From Whalleya microplaca (Eukaryota > Ascomycota > Sordariomycetes > Xylariales > Xylariaceae), in NCBI GenBank assembly GCA_022497155.1, contig MU385721.1, positions 914,195-978,194 of the forward strand: DNA of 64,000 bases. Reading direction: 5' to 3'. Made by a program: the position numbers and the translations under genes. The notes below the pieces were generated by a model. That model worked only from the letters and a program-made list of their open reading frames with translations, did no database searches and was not told the DNA's origin. Positions 1 to 13,600 of this stretch are shown one piece after another (position 1 is the first letter of the stretch; every line of letters starts with the position of its first letter).

Positions 1-402
1 CAGCTGCTGCCAGTTGGAGGCCCGAGCTCTTGTTAACCCATGTAAATGGCAGCATCGCCATCACTTCAACAATTTGTTCAGCATTACCTGGCACAACTTT
101 ATTACCTTAAGTAGTCAAAGTAAGTAGTATCTTTCTTCCAAATATGTTTCTTCATAGCTCAGACCAGTTACAATTCATTCCTTATATTCACAAAGAATCA
201 CATATGAATATTAGTAAATCCGTGCCCGCTATGAACTCAGTGGATCAATCTCACTAATCTTTGGTGCCCAGTCATCAGACCTTATATCATTATTTCTTAT
301 ATAGAAAGGTGACAAATGAGAATGAGGCATAGAGTTGAATACTAAGTATTAGAATGAGAAAGGTACCCAATGACTTGAATTCGTATATCATCAACTCCTA
401 CA
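1..402. other. 3' flank of the D-amino-acid oxidase gene, no gene seen
   Basis: This stretch lies downstream of the stop codon of the minus-strand oxidase and would contain its 3' UTR. I see no coding pattern, RNA gene or repeat in it. Confidence 0.6.
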
Positions 403-1639
403 CTATAGTTTCGACCGGTTCTTGATCTCATCAACAAGTTGAACTACGTCTTGAGCGCAGCCATACGATCCTTGATATCCCCAGCCCGCGTGACCATAGT
501 TGTGCACAATCCAGGTGCCATCTATCTTCTCCTTCTCAATTCTCACACCTCCGTTCCGGTACGGCCGAAGCCCCACGCCGTGGCGGATAATATCCAGGCC
601 CTTAACGCCCTGTCCGTTGGTGATTTCAGGAACCATTTCGACTATACGTCTCATGATACGCATTGCGATGTTCGGATCTGGCTGGCTCTCCCACTGCCCT
701 TTCGCGTAGGTACCTCCCAGAATCGTGCCCCCACCCGCAGCTCGTGTCATGGCATATGAGACCTCATCATCGCCATCATCCGTCCCAGATAGAGCTAGCA
801 TATAAGGCGCTTCGTTCCTTACCACGACTATTTGGCCGCGTACAGGGATGACATTCTGATCCATCACGCCACCGAGTCTGGATGCCATCAAGCCTGTTGC
901 GTTGACAATAATGTCAGCTTTGCCACCGTTGTGGCTCAAGGCCGCAGCTTCTGAGATGTGCTTCAACTGTCCACGCCGGAATACGACTCCGTTTGCTCGG
1001 CTCTGCCCTATTAGCCACGGCATATAGAGCATGACATTGATGCACAAAGAGTGGAACTCGGCGCCCGACGCTATACCCTCGGGGAGCTCGTCTTTGGAGA
1101 GCTCTCGGAAGTCGTCAAACAGGGACTTGTACCAGGGGTTCTCCTGGAATAACCCATCAAAATTGTATCCGCCCTTCCTCAGCTTCTCGATATCTTTCTC
1201 TCGACGGAACAACCGAACCTCTATACTTATTATCAGTGCCCGTAAATAGGTCCATTATGACCTGCATACTTACTCTGCAGATGTATTCCAGCTTCAGGAA
1301 CCTCGACTGCGAGTCTCTTCAACTCTGGCCAAGTACGGGATTCCCACGAGCTGTTCTCCTTAGTCGCCATTCTAATCAGTGTTAGCTTCACCATAAGAAA
1401 TGATGCAAGCGTGTTCCTCACGGCAAGACATTGGCACCAGCCCACGGGGATGCATATTCTATGTCATAGTCGCCGGGCATGTGCTTGGCAACAACCGTAA
1501 CGACATTGTCCTTTTGCTTCGACAGCAGATATGCCGAAGTGAGGCCAGACACGCCGGCGCTTTCAATTGCATGTCAGTCTCTCTACTTAGACGGGAAGCG
1601 GGTCCTTCAAACTCACCCGACAACAACCACGTTTGGCAT
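403..1639 (-). CDS. D-amino-acid oxidase, peroxisomal (FAD-dependent)
   Basis: Predicted FAD enzyme that oxidatively deaminates D-amino acids to 2-oxo acids, ammonia and H2O2. Four exons: 1617-1639, 1422-1559, 1274-1371, 403-1220; introns of 57, 50 and 53 nt; total 358 aa, normal for the family. The first exon is only 23 nt, and joining it to exon 2 rebuilds the Rossmann motif VVVGAGVSG (GxGxxG) at residues about 4-12. Near the C-terminus IVHNYGHAGWGYQGSYGCA is a full match to the DAO signature; GVGLRPYRNGGVR just before it carries the usual substrate/FAD-side arginines. The protein ends NRSKL, a canonical PTS1, so the peroxisomal matrix is the expected site and peroxisomal catalase would remove the H2O2. 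D-aspartate oxidase is an alternative substrate class I cannot exclude. The gene stands alone, with about 8 kb of gene-poor DNA upstream. Confidence 0.93.
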
Positions 1640-4600
1640 TTTCGAGTCAGGTAAATTTGCACTTGATGATGATGCAGTTCGTAAAGCAGCCGACAATATC
1701 TCAAACTTCTATACCAATAAGCGGTCGTATATCTAGGACCGTGAAGATGCTACTAGTTGTTGCTATCGTCGACTCGTTCGATGAGGTGGATTCGTCCCGC
1801 ATTTCGGCTGTCATCGGCGCACGATTGCGTCTCCGGAGCCCTCCGAGTCCGGTATGGTCTCCAAATTATCAAACTTATCATACAGATATACCCCAACGCT
1901 AGATAGAAATTGACCTATGGTTGCTTGATTTGGGCTACGGAATCAAAGAGCCACGGTACGATCCAATACTTCGCAGATAAGACTGACACATACACCTTAG
2001 CAATAAACTGCAAGTGTTCGTGGTGGTGTTTCTCCAGGTCTTCCAAGCTGCCAAGTTACTACCGGAGCTAAGCGTCCCAGGCACAGGGTTCCGGTATCGC
2101 GTAGCCCAGAAAGTCGGGAACGGAGATATCGGTGGCTAGCCATCTCATTAAAACAATGAAATTTATCTGGGTACTAATCAAAGCTAGGAGCATTGTTAAT
2201 GCTCTAAATCAAAGTTAATATTTATTTTTGGCACTTCGTTCTTAGCTCGTCGAAAGCCTATGCACTGCATAGATGGCATGACCGTCATTCGCAATGAGGG
2301 CCCCCCTGGACTGGGTTGAACATCATGAGCTTCGATGACGATCATCACCATGGCCGATAGACGTTTCCTCAAGATAGGCGCATTGCGGGACTAGCATGAC
2401 AAAGTCCTAGCTTGTTCCCCGTGACACACTACATACTATCATTGGGATCCAGCCAACGTTAACTTCCTACTCCAACCTAGGATATTATGCAGTTTCTTCA
2501 GTGCTCGTGTGACTTCCTAGCGGAAACTGGAGATGTTGCGCCACAGGTGAGTCTCGTTATCCAGCTGTTGAATGAAGCTAGCTTAGAGGCAGGGTAATCG
2601 GTCAAAAAATGAATGTTTTTATTCGAGCGTTCGTGGGCCTTCTGCAATGTAATATCAGCACATTAGCGTCTCTGGCACGACATGAACCATATCTGGTGGC
2701 CCGTTCAACGGTATTTAATGGTATAACACCGCGTCATGGGCTATTATACATGTACGCATCTGGAGGGGGGAAAGCGCGGTTTTCGGTCAGATACCAGTGA
2801 CTGGTTGGAGGGGAGAGCACATTGTCCCCTCACGACGGTTACCTTGCAGAATATCCATCTATAGAATCAAGAAGTTGATCTACACGTGTGTCTGCGCCTG
2901 GCCTTAGCTGACTTGGAGCCCAAACCTCTTCTCTCAAGAGTCAAATCAAGAAGTCTAAGGGTTACCATATGTTAACAAATGCTGTCGACGGTTTTATGGT
3001 ATATGTGGCTTTGTTATAGGTGGCTCAAGATCCACAAGCAAATGAATATGGCACTCCGAGTACTAGAGCAACACCTCAGTGTGAGTGTTGATTACGAACT
3101 AATAAGTTATTAGCCTGTGTGAGAGCTTCTACTCAAGTCTTAGGCTTCCGGGGCCCTACCCGGTTCCCCAGAATTAGCTTCACTTTGATCAGGTCATTCC
3201 TTCAGCATCAAAACCGGCAAGTGCTTAAAAGACTCACTTGGTACCCTAGCTGGGTATACCCCAAAGACCGCGCCCCTCGGAATGATTGTGAGGTTCTATC
3301 CCTGAGTGTGGAAACCTAGGTGTTGTCTAGTATCCGGGCATATGTACAATCGATCAAACACATATATAGACTTCTCATGTAATTTGATATGGTAGATAAT
3401 AGAGAATACTGATTTATGCATTCAATTTCTCATCCATTCAGCCCCAGTCATACGATACTACTCTGGAGCTTCCCCACAACCTGAATAAACTTGGATATCA
3501 TGCAGCCAAACAGGGACATAAGGGTGTGGAGATTATTTGCAGCCTGTTTTAGTCTCTCAGAACCTGTAGCAACCTAGTCTATTATGTTGAGATTATCTCG
3601 AATACCATTGGGCTGTTGTTAGCACTTGTCTCTGGTATGAAAATAACTTCTAGGTACTTAATTTCGACTCTATTCCATACCGTGCAAGCTTTATAGACGT
3701 ATATCATCATCAGCTCACCCTGATATCCCCAACGAAGCAAATATCTAGTCAGTCTTGCGGTTGTGAATGTCTTCGTGGCTAATGAGACAGGTCTTGCAGT
3801 AAGACTAATCGCTATATTACATAGTGCTAGATAGTAGGACTAGGCGGCACAACTTCGATGTCATGCCATGGAGAATCTAGAATATCCCATAGAAACCAGG
3901 ATGATGGCAGATGTGTAAGACGCCGCAGTGCATAATATATTAGAGAGATAATTCGCTTACATCCATCCATAGAGCGTTGTCCTACCATCGTATGCATACA
4001 CGTACCCGAATGCAACGAAAATGATGACCTAGCATCCTAAGAACATACAGGTGAGGTAGGGCTCCTGTTCGAGAAGCCATTGGGGTTCGCCGTTGACCGA
4101 TTACTGATCAAACTGCTTGAACACTAGGCCCTCGTCGATTGATATCCAGAGAATGTTGAATGAACGGCAAGCATTGTCCTAGACACACTTGTGCCATCAC
4201 TTTTGAGCTAAGGAGTCGAGACTAACCTCTCACCCTTAATGGAGTAAGGAGCTGAATGGTATGAAAGCTTATGTTATTCTGAAATAGTGAAGAATTTTAA
4301 ATCATTCATATAGATATGTGATTGATGATGTGTTAGTATTCCCATAAAGAGGACTATCTCTCGTGCTCTATCTCCTTTTCAAAAGTAACATGGGACATAA
4401 ACAACCCCCCACGGACTGCACTAGCTTGCAGATGGATAATGTTGCCGATGAGTCCATGAACACTGTTTACATGCTAAGGAGTCGAGTCTAGCCAAAGCCT
4501 TCAAATCAATCCGGGACGAAAGGAAGCGAATACCCCTTTAATATTGTGGCTTGGCCTGCCGAGAAACCAAGGGCACAAAACTCCGACGGAACTGATCTGG

Positions 4601-7600
4601 TCCCGACAAATACTGAGTGCTGCAAGGGACCATTTTGACAAGGCGGCCGATGCTGCCGAGGAACCTGCAAAAGACGGCTGTTGACAAGGACGAGGTACCG
4701 AGATTGCTTCTTGCTTTGGTGTAGCCGTCATCGGATAGCGTATCGGCATTAATCCTCCGTAGACCTGCAGTTTTGGGGGCTGCGGCGAGATACTCCTGAA
4801 TGCAAGCCACAGTATGCATCCTAATTGAGTAAAAGCGACGAAGACCTACATATTCTGAACTTGTCATCGGCCTCTGTTGGATCATTGCTTGAGCTGGAAG
4901 GCTCCTGTGATTGGAGTACACCCCCTATTGTAGAAAATATGCCTGCATCTCGGCACTTGCCGACATCTGCAAGTGTCAGCTGCTCATCTACGGACTCTCT
5001 CAACGTGAGCGACAAGAAGGGGAGCCCCTGAGTGTGACTCCTGCGTCGTATCGACTTGGTTATGTCGGCGCAAATCAATCGGCTTCGAAAGTACCAGACT
5101 TGGAAAGTAGTCTGCCGATATATGGATGTGTCGCGAACATCTTTCGGATGCACCTAGGCCATCTCTAGCATTCGGTATAATATTGTTACCATAACGGTGG
5201 TAATACCCCTTAGAGTTACGTGCATATATATCAGGTTTCGAATGGCACGGCTTTGCAGATTCTATGCAGCGGCCCGGAGATTCATCAATTTGCAACTGGT
5301 CCAGGTCTCAGCCCGACCTGAAAGTGGGTGAGGCCACAGGTTTCGAAGCCTGGATGATGCGCCTATGTTAAAATGTCTTAAGTTGAAGTGCGCCTGGCGT
5401 GACTATCGCTTTACGCTTCCAGAAAACACACTGAAGGCTGCTTGCTAAGTCGCGGCGGAGGCGGTCATCGAAACAAACATTTATAAAGTAGAGATCGTTT
5501 GATGATCTGACGAGGCGTTTATAAGACGGCGGGTAATGGCGGTAAGTGCGGAAGCTAACGCAGTCGACAGCCAAATATGTAACCTTAAGGGATTACCCAT
5601 TATGCAGGTATGAACACTTGACAGACGATGGATGATCCCGAGGTCGGGCATGATCTGCCTGGAAGGGGTGACAGTGAGTTCATAGTCGACTGTACGCAGT
5701 ACGTATCTGAAGACAGAACATAATAGGCTAGTAAAGAATGACATAATGCAGTAAATAAGTTCGGACGGTACTGATACGAATTGCTTCATGTTCAAACGGT
5801 AACCTAACCTTGGGGTCATCATGATGCCCCGATCGCCGGGATGTTTCCAATTCCACGATACCCACCCGTGCAGCTCATCTGCACGTCACCACCTCTTAGC
5901 CTATCAGAATGTTTATACATATTAAGCAGTTGAGACAGTGCCTATCGCCAACTTCACCTGGATTGGGATACCGACGGCAGGATCCTGCTCACAAGCTGAC
6001 AGAAGAGCCAGAGGACTCCGTGTTCCGACGTGGCTAACATCTACTACATACATAGCATAATGTAGGACAGATTACTGTACATATCTAAAATACTAGGAAT
6101 TCTACTAACTGGTGTAATGGAAGCGGTGAGGAAATTAATTGATAACCGTTCAATGAGCTGTTGGCCCACTAGGGCGCGTACCACACAGCCGGGTCAATCA
6201 TAAGCTGACAGAGATACCTTCTTCGTACGGAAGGAATGAGTGTGCTCCAGGAAGGAATATGCGCCTCTGCGGCGTAGCTGCACCGAACTGTCGGAACTAT
6301 CGGAGGAAAAGGAAAATACCTACATCGAACGAAGTAAGGAAGCTAGTGGCTGATCCCCAAGGTCGATGTGTCGTGCAGTTTGTACAGTGTGGTTTGACGG
6401 GGAAGCAAGGATGCTGCGTTCCAGTGCGTTGGGTATGCCAGAGCACAAATGGTCCCATATGGACGGCCCGAGGATCCAATTCGTTAGACTTTGCATATGG
6501 CTTGCCGCCTGATGAGATGACCAGATAGCAAACTGCAATCAATGGGCGACCGCCATTTCTTCCTCCTTAATTGATTTACACAGGTAAGGACTTACAGCCT
6601 TTACTGCCTCGAATGGAGCCTGCGGCCGTCGAGTTTGTCACGAATACGGCTGGCTGTCAGGCTGTTGAAGCTGTCTACAGAAGGGAATGATATTTTTTGT
6701 TCGTGAATGCGTCGAACCGCCGATCCTGCCCGGCTCGGTCAATCCTCCCCGAAATCTGAGTGCGTGCAACGAAATGTCATGATGCGTTAACCCAGCGTCC
6801 AGCGTCCAGCGCAAGGCGGGTTACATAGCATTGCGGGGCTTGGCGCTGCAGATTTCTCAACGTCTGGTAGAGAGGGGGCATACGTCGGCGACAATAATAC
6901 GCGAGTTGTATCATGATAGAACCAGCGGCCGCGGATGGTGTACATAGTATGCCATTATAGTAACCCTTCTCAGCAAGTCTTCCAGCGTTGTGAGCCAAGG
7001 CGTTGGGTGAGACCTGATTCGCGATAGCTGACATGTCGTGGTCGACAACGTGTCATCGCTAAAACGTTTTCCACCAGACAGTCGGGACACCCTTAGTGCC
7101 TTAGTGTTATTAGTAAGACAATGCAATGCAGCAGGCTCACTTAAGCCCACTGATGGGTGAGACATCGCACTCGTGGGAGACGTGCCTCTTAATTATTATT
7201 TCCCTTTCTGCCGGTTCTTCAACCCGCGTAGATCCCGGAGAGTCGTCGCCTCGTCACTAATAAAGTGGCAGCCCATCAAACGCTCTACCCCTCGAAATCT
7301 AAAGGGAGCTCGGACATGCTTCCCATTTGGTCGGTAAACGACCCAAAGAAGCGAGGGAAGGGGATGAACTTGTCGGGCCAGGGGTCCTTGACGACATATC
7401 CACTAGGGACACTATGCACTCAACCACTACCTATGCCACGGTAGAGGCCCCATAAAGGATTCGATAAATCCCCACGCCGAGGCGGCCATATTTGTATGGC
7501 TAAAGCGTGACGTTGCTGTACATACATAGTTGAAGAGTCCAATTGGGGCTTGAGTATATGTAGCAGGGGATGGAGGCATGGAAGACGGACAGGACGGGAC

Positions 7601-7860
7601 ATGCAGAGCTATGTCAATTGGGGCATGTGTGAGAGCATTTTGTACTTTGCATTTTGCATTCGCATGGTATGTGGTACTCGGTAAATAGTGTGAAGTCAGA
7701 GTCAATGGTAGTCTGTAGATGATGATTTATATGGAGAAGAAATGGCTGAAGAAGAGAGCTGGTCCCGCAGTCCCCGTCCCATGCATCTGGATCCCAATAA
7801 TATGGTCGGCGCGGAAGTGGTGGGTGGTGGATGGTACATACATGTAGCACGTATTGTGGG

Positions 7861-8836
7861 ATGAATGTACATACATATATGTATGTATAGACATACTACT
7901 GCGTACCTACGTAGGTACCTATATATACGTATTATTAGCAGATGGCGGGTGGGTGACAGCAGGTCCATCAAAATTCAAGAGATGATCTTCGGCTGGGAGT
8001 GCGGGGTGGCTGGGTGGACCAAACAAACAAACTTTGGCTGCTTGGGAAGTTTGGCTTGATTGAACTGCCTGACTCGAGAGTCTGATAATAAAGAGAAGGT
8101 AGGCGGGTCGTCATAGTCATGTCAGATCCTAAAAGGTTATTGCCGCTCTGGCACAAGCTCGGTTCGGTTCCCAGCCGGCAGGTAACGTGTCGCCACTGGA
8201 GGAATTGTGAAAAAGAATTGGAGTAACAAGTCCCAGGCAGTGATTTCTTGCAGAAGTTTGGGTAGCACAGCAGCAGGTTACAGTGGGTAAATCCCCTATA
8301 TCATACGTTGGGTGGTAGGTACCGACATGCTGGATGCATCTGAGGAAAAGTACTTAGCTTACAAAAGTTCCTAACGCCATTTAGCGAGCTATAACATAGT
8401 AGGTATGTACATACATACATAGGTAGTATGGGCGTATTTAGTTAGGTACATGTATGGTTGGAGTACCTAGGACCCGACCCGCCAGCCCGCCCGACTTCCA
8501 TTCTATGTTAATGCACTGGATGTAACGTCCTGCACTGCGTATTATGTATGTTCCGTACAACCTAACTAACTCAAGTCGCCTCCCCCTCCCACGGTTTCGG
8601 TAGGTACCTGTCAACGTACATATCCTCCTGTACATGTATGTATGTACCTAACAGAACAGCATCAATGTGGAGTCAGAATTGTGGAATCTGCCAAGACACG
8701 CCGATATGGAACCCACCAGCCCACATGAACGGAGCAGAGACATTCTCAATTTGCATTTGCTGGGTCCTGCTTTGCAGCCCTTTTGCTGGGTTCCATCCAG
8801 TTTGTTTGCTACCTACCTAGGTAGTCTGTACATGTA
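7861..8836. repeat. cluster of GTAC / CCTAGG-type palindromic tracts
   Basis: Several short self-complementary tracts built from GTACATAC, TACGTA, GGTACC and CCTAGG steps lie at about 7864-7925, 8401-8426, 8626-8650 and 8811-8836. The same vocabulary recurs elsewhere in the window (about 12070-12115, 14440-14478, 17508-17522, 48170-48182, 61788-61803) and always outside the predicted exons. These look like simple-sequence intergenic repeats rather than a mobile element: there is no coding capacity and no consistent unit length. Confidence 0.55.
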
Positions 8837-9149
8837 CGCAGTAATGTAGTTGCGAAGTGCACCGTATCGATTCCCACTCCCACACACCTGTCCATCCATA
8901 CGAGCAGTCGAGCTAATAAACCTGGCGAACATGCATCTTCACCTGGGTGACCTAGCGTCGGAACGAACTACCTATAATCTGTAACCACTCTCTAGTCCCC
9001 GAATTCCCACCTTTTCTCTCGGTATCCTCTTCTTCTTTTCCTCCCTCCATTCTCTCTTGCCCGTGTAGTCGATCTTGAAGTCTTGAAGATAGCAGACTTC
9101 CGCCGTCAATGCTCACTTCGCCAGCCATGCCCGCCTAATATACTTTGCA

Positions 9150-9200
9150 ACATCGCCACATCGCAGCGTCGCCATATTGACACATCGCCACATCGCCACA
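9150..9200. repeat. short imperfect ACATCGCC tandem repeat
   Basis: ACATCGCC or a close variant occurs about five times in 51 bp, interrupted by GCAGCGTCGCCATATTG. It lies about 330 bp upstream of the start codon of the zinc-ribbon gene, so it may be in that gene's promoter or 5' UTR, but no function is shown. Confidence 0.6.
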
Positions 9201-9529
9201 CTGGGGCGATCACTGAGTGTGTAGTTGGTTGCGGCAGTCTTGCGTGGTTGTAGAAAGAGGAAAGCTCGACTTGCGCTTGGAACGTTGGACGATACGAGTC
9301 GGCTTCTCGCACATTTCGCCAGAAAAGCACCAATTGAATCACTTAACCTAACAATCGTCGACCAGAATTCTATCAGAAGGACAGGACCGGAATCCTGTTC
9401 AACTTTTTATGTCAATAGCATATCCTAAGGCGTTCTGAATTATACTTGAGGGTTTCGTATGTCATTAGACTAGCTGCCGGAGCCGCGTCAGAAACATAAA
9501 AAGCATCTCAAGCCTTCGAGACAGAAATT

Positions 9530-10659
9530 ATGAGTTCGCCTGCTGGTGTTGCTCCGTCGGCGCCTGCCGCCAAAGATGGGAAAGAGAGGAAAGGCGTGGG
9601 TAAGGTCCTGTATCGAGTAAGGGCAGTATTCAGGAAGGGCGGGTCTTCTAAGAAGAAGGCTGCTGCGCCTGGTACCGCGTTGATCAGGTAAATTCGAGCA
9701 CCTTTCTGCATAGATACAAATAACATCGTTAACATGTACCAAGCGAGCCTGTTGCTGCTGAAGCTGCCGCGCCTGCTGATGTAGCGCCGCCAAAGAAGAC
9801 GCCCCAATATGAGGGCGCAACCACAATTCCCAGAATACAGATTCATGAGGAACGTGCGAAAAAACTCGGCGCCAGATTTGGCTTGGAGATTAAGCCGAGT
9901 GAATGGCATACCACCGAGGGAGAGGTGCTCCGTGTTGAGAAGTCTGTTCGTATGCGGATTCATCGCGAGTGTCACCGCTGTCATTCGGGATTTGGGGCAG
10001 GCAACCAGTGTCCGAATTGCCAGCATACCCGATGCAAAAACTGTACCCGATACCCCGTCAAGCGCAATGAAGCAGAGCAGCAGGCCAACCGGGAACGAAG
10101 AGAGGTCATCCTTAGGAAGAACAAAGAAATGGCCCCTATAATCCCGAGCTACGACTACTCTGAGAAGATAATCTTGAAGCGGCCTAGTAAGACGGGTGGG
10201 CAGGATCTTGTCTTCAAGGGGAAGCCCCGTATGCGCGTTAGAAGGAATTGCCACGAGTGTGGCAGCCTCATCACCGCAAACACTAAACAGACAAGAACGT
10301 GTGACAACTGTGGCCACAAGCGATGTGCCGATTGTCCAAGAAACCCGTCAGTACCCTCCCATAGCTGGGAACTTCGAACTCTATCTAATTGTTCATATAG
10401 GGATGCTAAGAAGAAATATCCGTACGGATATCCTAATGATGAGCCTGGACGGAACTTCAAAGGTGTTTACGCCTGTCACGAGTGCAAAAAGAAGTACCCA
10501 GCAAATGCGGAGGAAGGGACCGAGTGTCAGAACTGCTCACATAAGAAGTGTTCAAGCTGCCCGCGCGTCAAACCAAGAAAGGTTGAGCCCGAACCCGATC
10601 CCGAGCTCCTTGAAGCATTACGCCTTCGCTTAGAAGGCCTAAAGACAACCGATATTTAA
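9530..10659 (+). CDS. Fungal zinc-ribbon protein with three CxxC-rich repeats
   Basis: Exons 9530-9687, 9744-10346 and 10401-10659 give 339 aa. The basic, Ala/Lys-rich N-terminus (about 90 aa) looks disordered. Three zinc-ribbon units follow, each with CxxC pairs: CHRCHSGFGAGNQCPNCQH, then CHECGSLITANTKQ with CDNCGHKRCADC, then CHECKKKYPANAEE with CQNCSHKKCSSC. This matches the fungal family usually called 'probable double zinc ribbon', of unknown function; zinc binding is expected. The second intron is my call: the 54-nt stretch 10347-10400 (donor GTCAGT, CTAAT branch, ATAG acceptor) keeps the frame if retained. Removing it gives CPRNPDAKKKYPYGYPNDEPG, which reads like the family, whereas retention inserts 18 unrelated residues. 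The start is the ATG opening MSSPAGVAPS. No nearby gene suggests a partner. Confidence 0.85.
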
Positions 10660-13600
10660 CATTTCTAGCTACAATCTCTCACCCGGCGAAGTCATCACGA
10701 ACATTTTAAACGACTCCGAAGTGAGCAGCTCAACGACAACTATATTTAAATTTCTTTTTACCACAAGCCAGCATAGCGTTGCAAAGTTGATTTTAGACTA
10801 TTCGATCACACACCTACTCGGAACCAGCAAACCACTGTATATAGCAATTATTTGACGAGTATATTTACCTGAACGAATCACGATACGAGGCGCATTATAC
10901 CACATTAGCAGCATTGCCAATTTATATTCTCGCAGTCCCTTAGATACCTTTATCACCTTGGACACGGGTTGGACGAAGTCACTCCCAGATTATGGCCTAT
11001 GGCTTGGAGGCATGAAAAATGATGTTGTTACTTGCGAATTGAGATGGGAGGCGCAGGGTCTCCGGGGTGCTAACCCATGGTTGGCAACCTCAATTAAATT
11101 AACAAGCAAATAGACGTGTCATATTAGTACCATTACACTCAATAGCATGTAAATCGTCAAGTCCTATTAGTTGTTTCCATTGTGTCTTGCACAGGACTGA
11201 CCCAGGATAGAAGTGCTTGATTTGGCACAGGGATCCCTCGGGTGATATGTACAGCAGCTTTTGTGCTGGCAATTTTAAGCCGGCCTGCTGATCCTCCAGC
11301 TACCCCCCTTTCCGCCCCGCATGTGCATCTCAAGCTACCCGAGCATTCCTCATCCCCCTACAAGCTACTTGGACCACATTGATCATGGTCACACCGCATG
11401 CTTTCTGGATCACTCGCATGATAATCCAAACTTGATGTATTTTTCCGCAGTGTGAGCTTCTATGAACACCATGACGTGTTATTAATAATAAAGCTTATTA
11501 TCCTTCAAGGTTACGTTCGGTTGAACCGCGTGAAGTAAATCAAACAGGCAGGACAGGTACATTTTACCCCTGATGAACAGGATGCTTTACGAATGACGGC
11601 CGGGGCCGTCGACGTACTATAGCCAACCATCGAAGCCCTCCAGCGGTAGTCAGTCCAACACCGCGGTCAGTTCACTACTGTATACCCATTGGGCAGGTGT
11701 CAGGCTTTTAAGCTGCTTGTGGCGCTGACTTGAGCGCCAGCGAAGCGCCAGTAATCGAGAGAGCTCGGCTTTCGTCCACTTGCTCCGAAAGCAAATCAAG
11801 CCCGCCTCGCCGGAATGTGCCGCAATCGCCGAGATGGCCTCGGCGACTCGGGAACAATTAGCTTGTATTAGCTTGTGGCGGCTTCCAGGCTCCCGGTTCG
11901 AGAGCCCGTGGGCTAACAGGTTGCAGCCACGAGATCATAATAAGCAACGTTTGGGCATGTTGGTGTTCGATCCAACTGCTTGGAGCTGTGGCTTTTTTTC
12001 TCTTCTTTTCAGCCTCCACGACTCCCAAATCTTTGTCCCCCACAGAATGCGCTTGGGATTGTACTGTGTTGTACATACAGTACGCAGTCAGCTTATGCAC
12101 ATACATACGTACGCAGAAATACACGGCCTCCATGAGCATTAGCTCATTTCGCCGGTTTTAGGGAGCCGGATACGCGCTGTCGCATTCACTGAAGCGATTG
12201 GAACGCTTGCGCGGATCGTACAGGCCCCATTGTTTGCCGCGATAGGCCTTGAATTGAATAATGCCTCGCCTCTCGCTTGTTTGCCCAACGTTGCACTCGC
12301 TTTGCAAGAATGAGCTGTTTTAAAAGTTTTAGTCATTCCTGACGAGAGCGCGCGCAGGGGGGTGAGAGGGGATTCGTAGGCGAATTTGGCAAAGTGTCCC
12401 AGGAATAGCACCACTCTCCCCCTCACTGACCCCCTTGAACGATCCTGGTTTGGACGAACGGAATCAGACCGCCAGCGGAGAATTTGGGCAAACAATCAGA
12501 CCGGGTTACTTCATTCGTGGAGCCGGCACCCCAAAAAGGGGTTACACGATGCTGATCCTGCTACCGAATATCGCAGGGTGGCCAGCCGCCAGCCGCGATG
12601 ACAACACAGTCCTTGGACCCGACGGTTTGGGTCGTCTAGCCCGATCTGGCACATAGCCGAACAGAACCCCTCAAAATGTTAAAAATAAAATAAAAACCCG
12701 ATTTCCCTTTCATGATCCGATTCAGCTTGCCCTGGTCTCTTTATAATGATTTACCTACCGCAGTTAGGCACGTATGACGAGGTATCATCATGAGTTTACG
12801 GAAAGTATACTTGACATGTATGTATGGGGGGGTTTATTGTTCCTCCTAGGCGAGAGGAGTAGACTTCACCCGCACCACCGATGTCTCTGCGCGCTTATAT
12901 TTTCTTACCTACCGTTAGGAACTGCCGTGGTAACACGATGGGCATATGCTGTCAGATGGTTGTCCTACGTTCGGTATATGTACGTAAGCAACTAGAGGTA
13001 GTTGGGCTGTTAATTACCGGTGCTGTATGCGTCGACGTCATCCATCATTATTATCCCAGAAATAATACCCAATATCCTCACTCGCTGCATCCACTGGATA
13101 AACTAGATCGTACTTACTGACACCCTAGTCTGCTCCTGATGTCGTGGACGTAGCTTGCGTATCGTGACTACAAGACAGAAGTATGAGTTGTTTATGCAGT
13201 GTTGTACATTAGCTAGATAATGCACGGGTACGGAAATTATACTTCTAGACCAAGATACTGATACCTAACACTCGCCGCAAGCCTGAACACCAGTTGAACT
13301 CCTCTCATCTCCCAGTCTTCCCCCTTGCCTCGTCCGGGGAAAACTGTGTAACTAACAACGCCCGTCTACTCTCCATACGACAAATCTAGCCTAAATAGAC
13401 GAGATGCAATATTAATTTAGGCACGGCGGGATATAGCCCTGCTCCCGACTAATGGCAAGTCGGAAGTAGGCTCCCTCCAAGATTATATATGTAGATACTC
13501 AGCCGGATGCACTGTAAATATGCACATACGTAGGTAGCTTTATGATACCACACCAAAAGGAATCCCGAACCCCCAGCCCGGTATCTTCCCTGCCCACGTG

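Larger units (their letters stand above)
1640..9529. other. gene-poor stretch (about 7.9 kb)
   Basis: Open frames here are short, overlap on both strands and show no family motif or believable splice structure. Base composition is not extreme. Features I do see are palindromic GTAC-rich tracts (about 7860-8840) and a short ACATCGCC repeat (9150-9200), which are listed separately. No tRNA or rRNA was recognised. It could hide an old, heavily mutated element or an lncRNA, but nothing in the sequence shows this. Confidence 0.5.

Noticed and set aside
4500..5830. Overlapping 80-127 codon frames as a possible gene
   Set aside because: Frames overlap on both strands, no domain or splice pattern joins them, and composition gives no coding signal I trust.
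9508..10317. Minus-strand 269-codon frame opposite the zinc-ribbon gene
   Set aside because: The plus strand has clear CxxC repeats and splice sites; the minus frame has no family features.
11940..11990. tRNA-like T arm (GTTCGATCC within GTTGG...CCAAC)
   Set aside because: The loop has eight bases, and I found no A box, anticodon arm or acceptor stem that pair with it.
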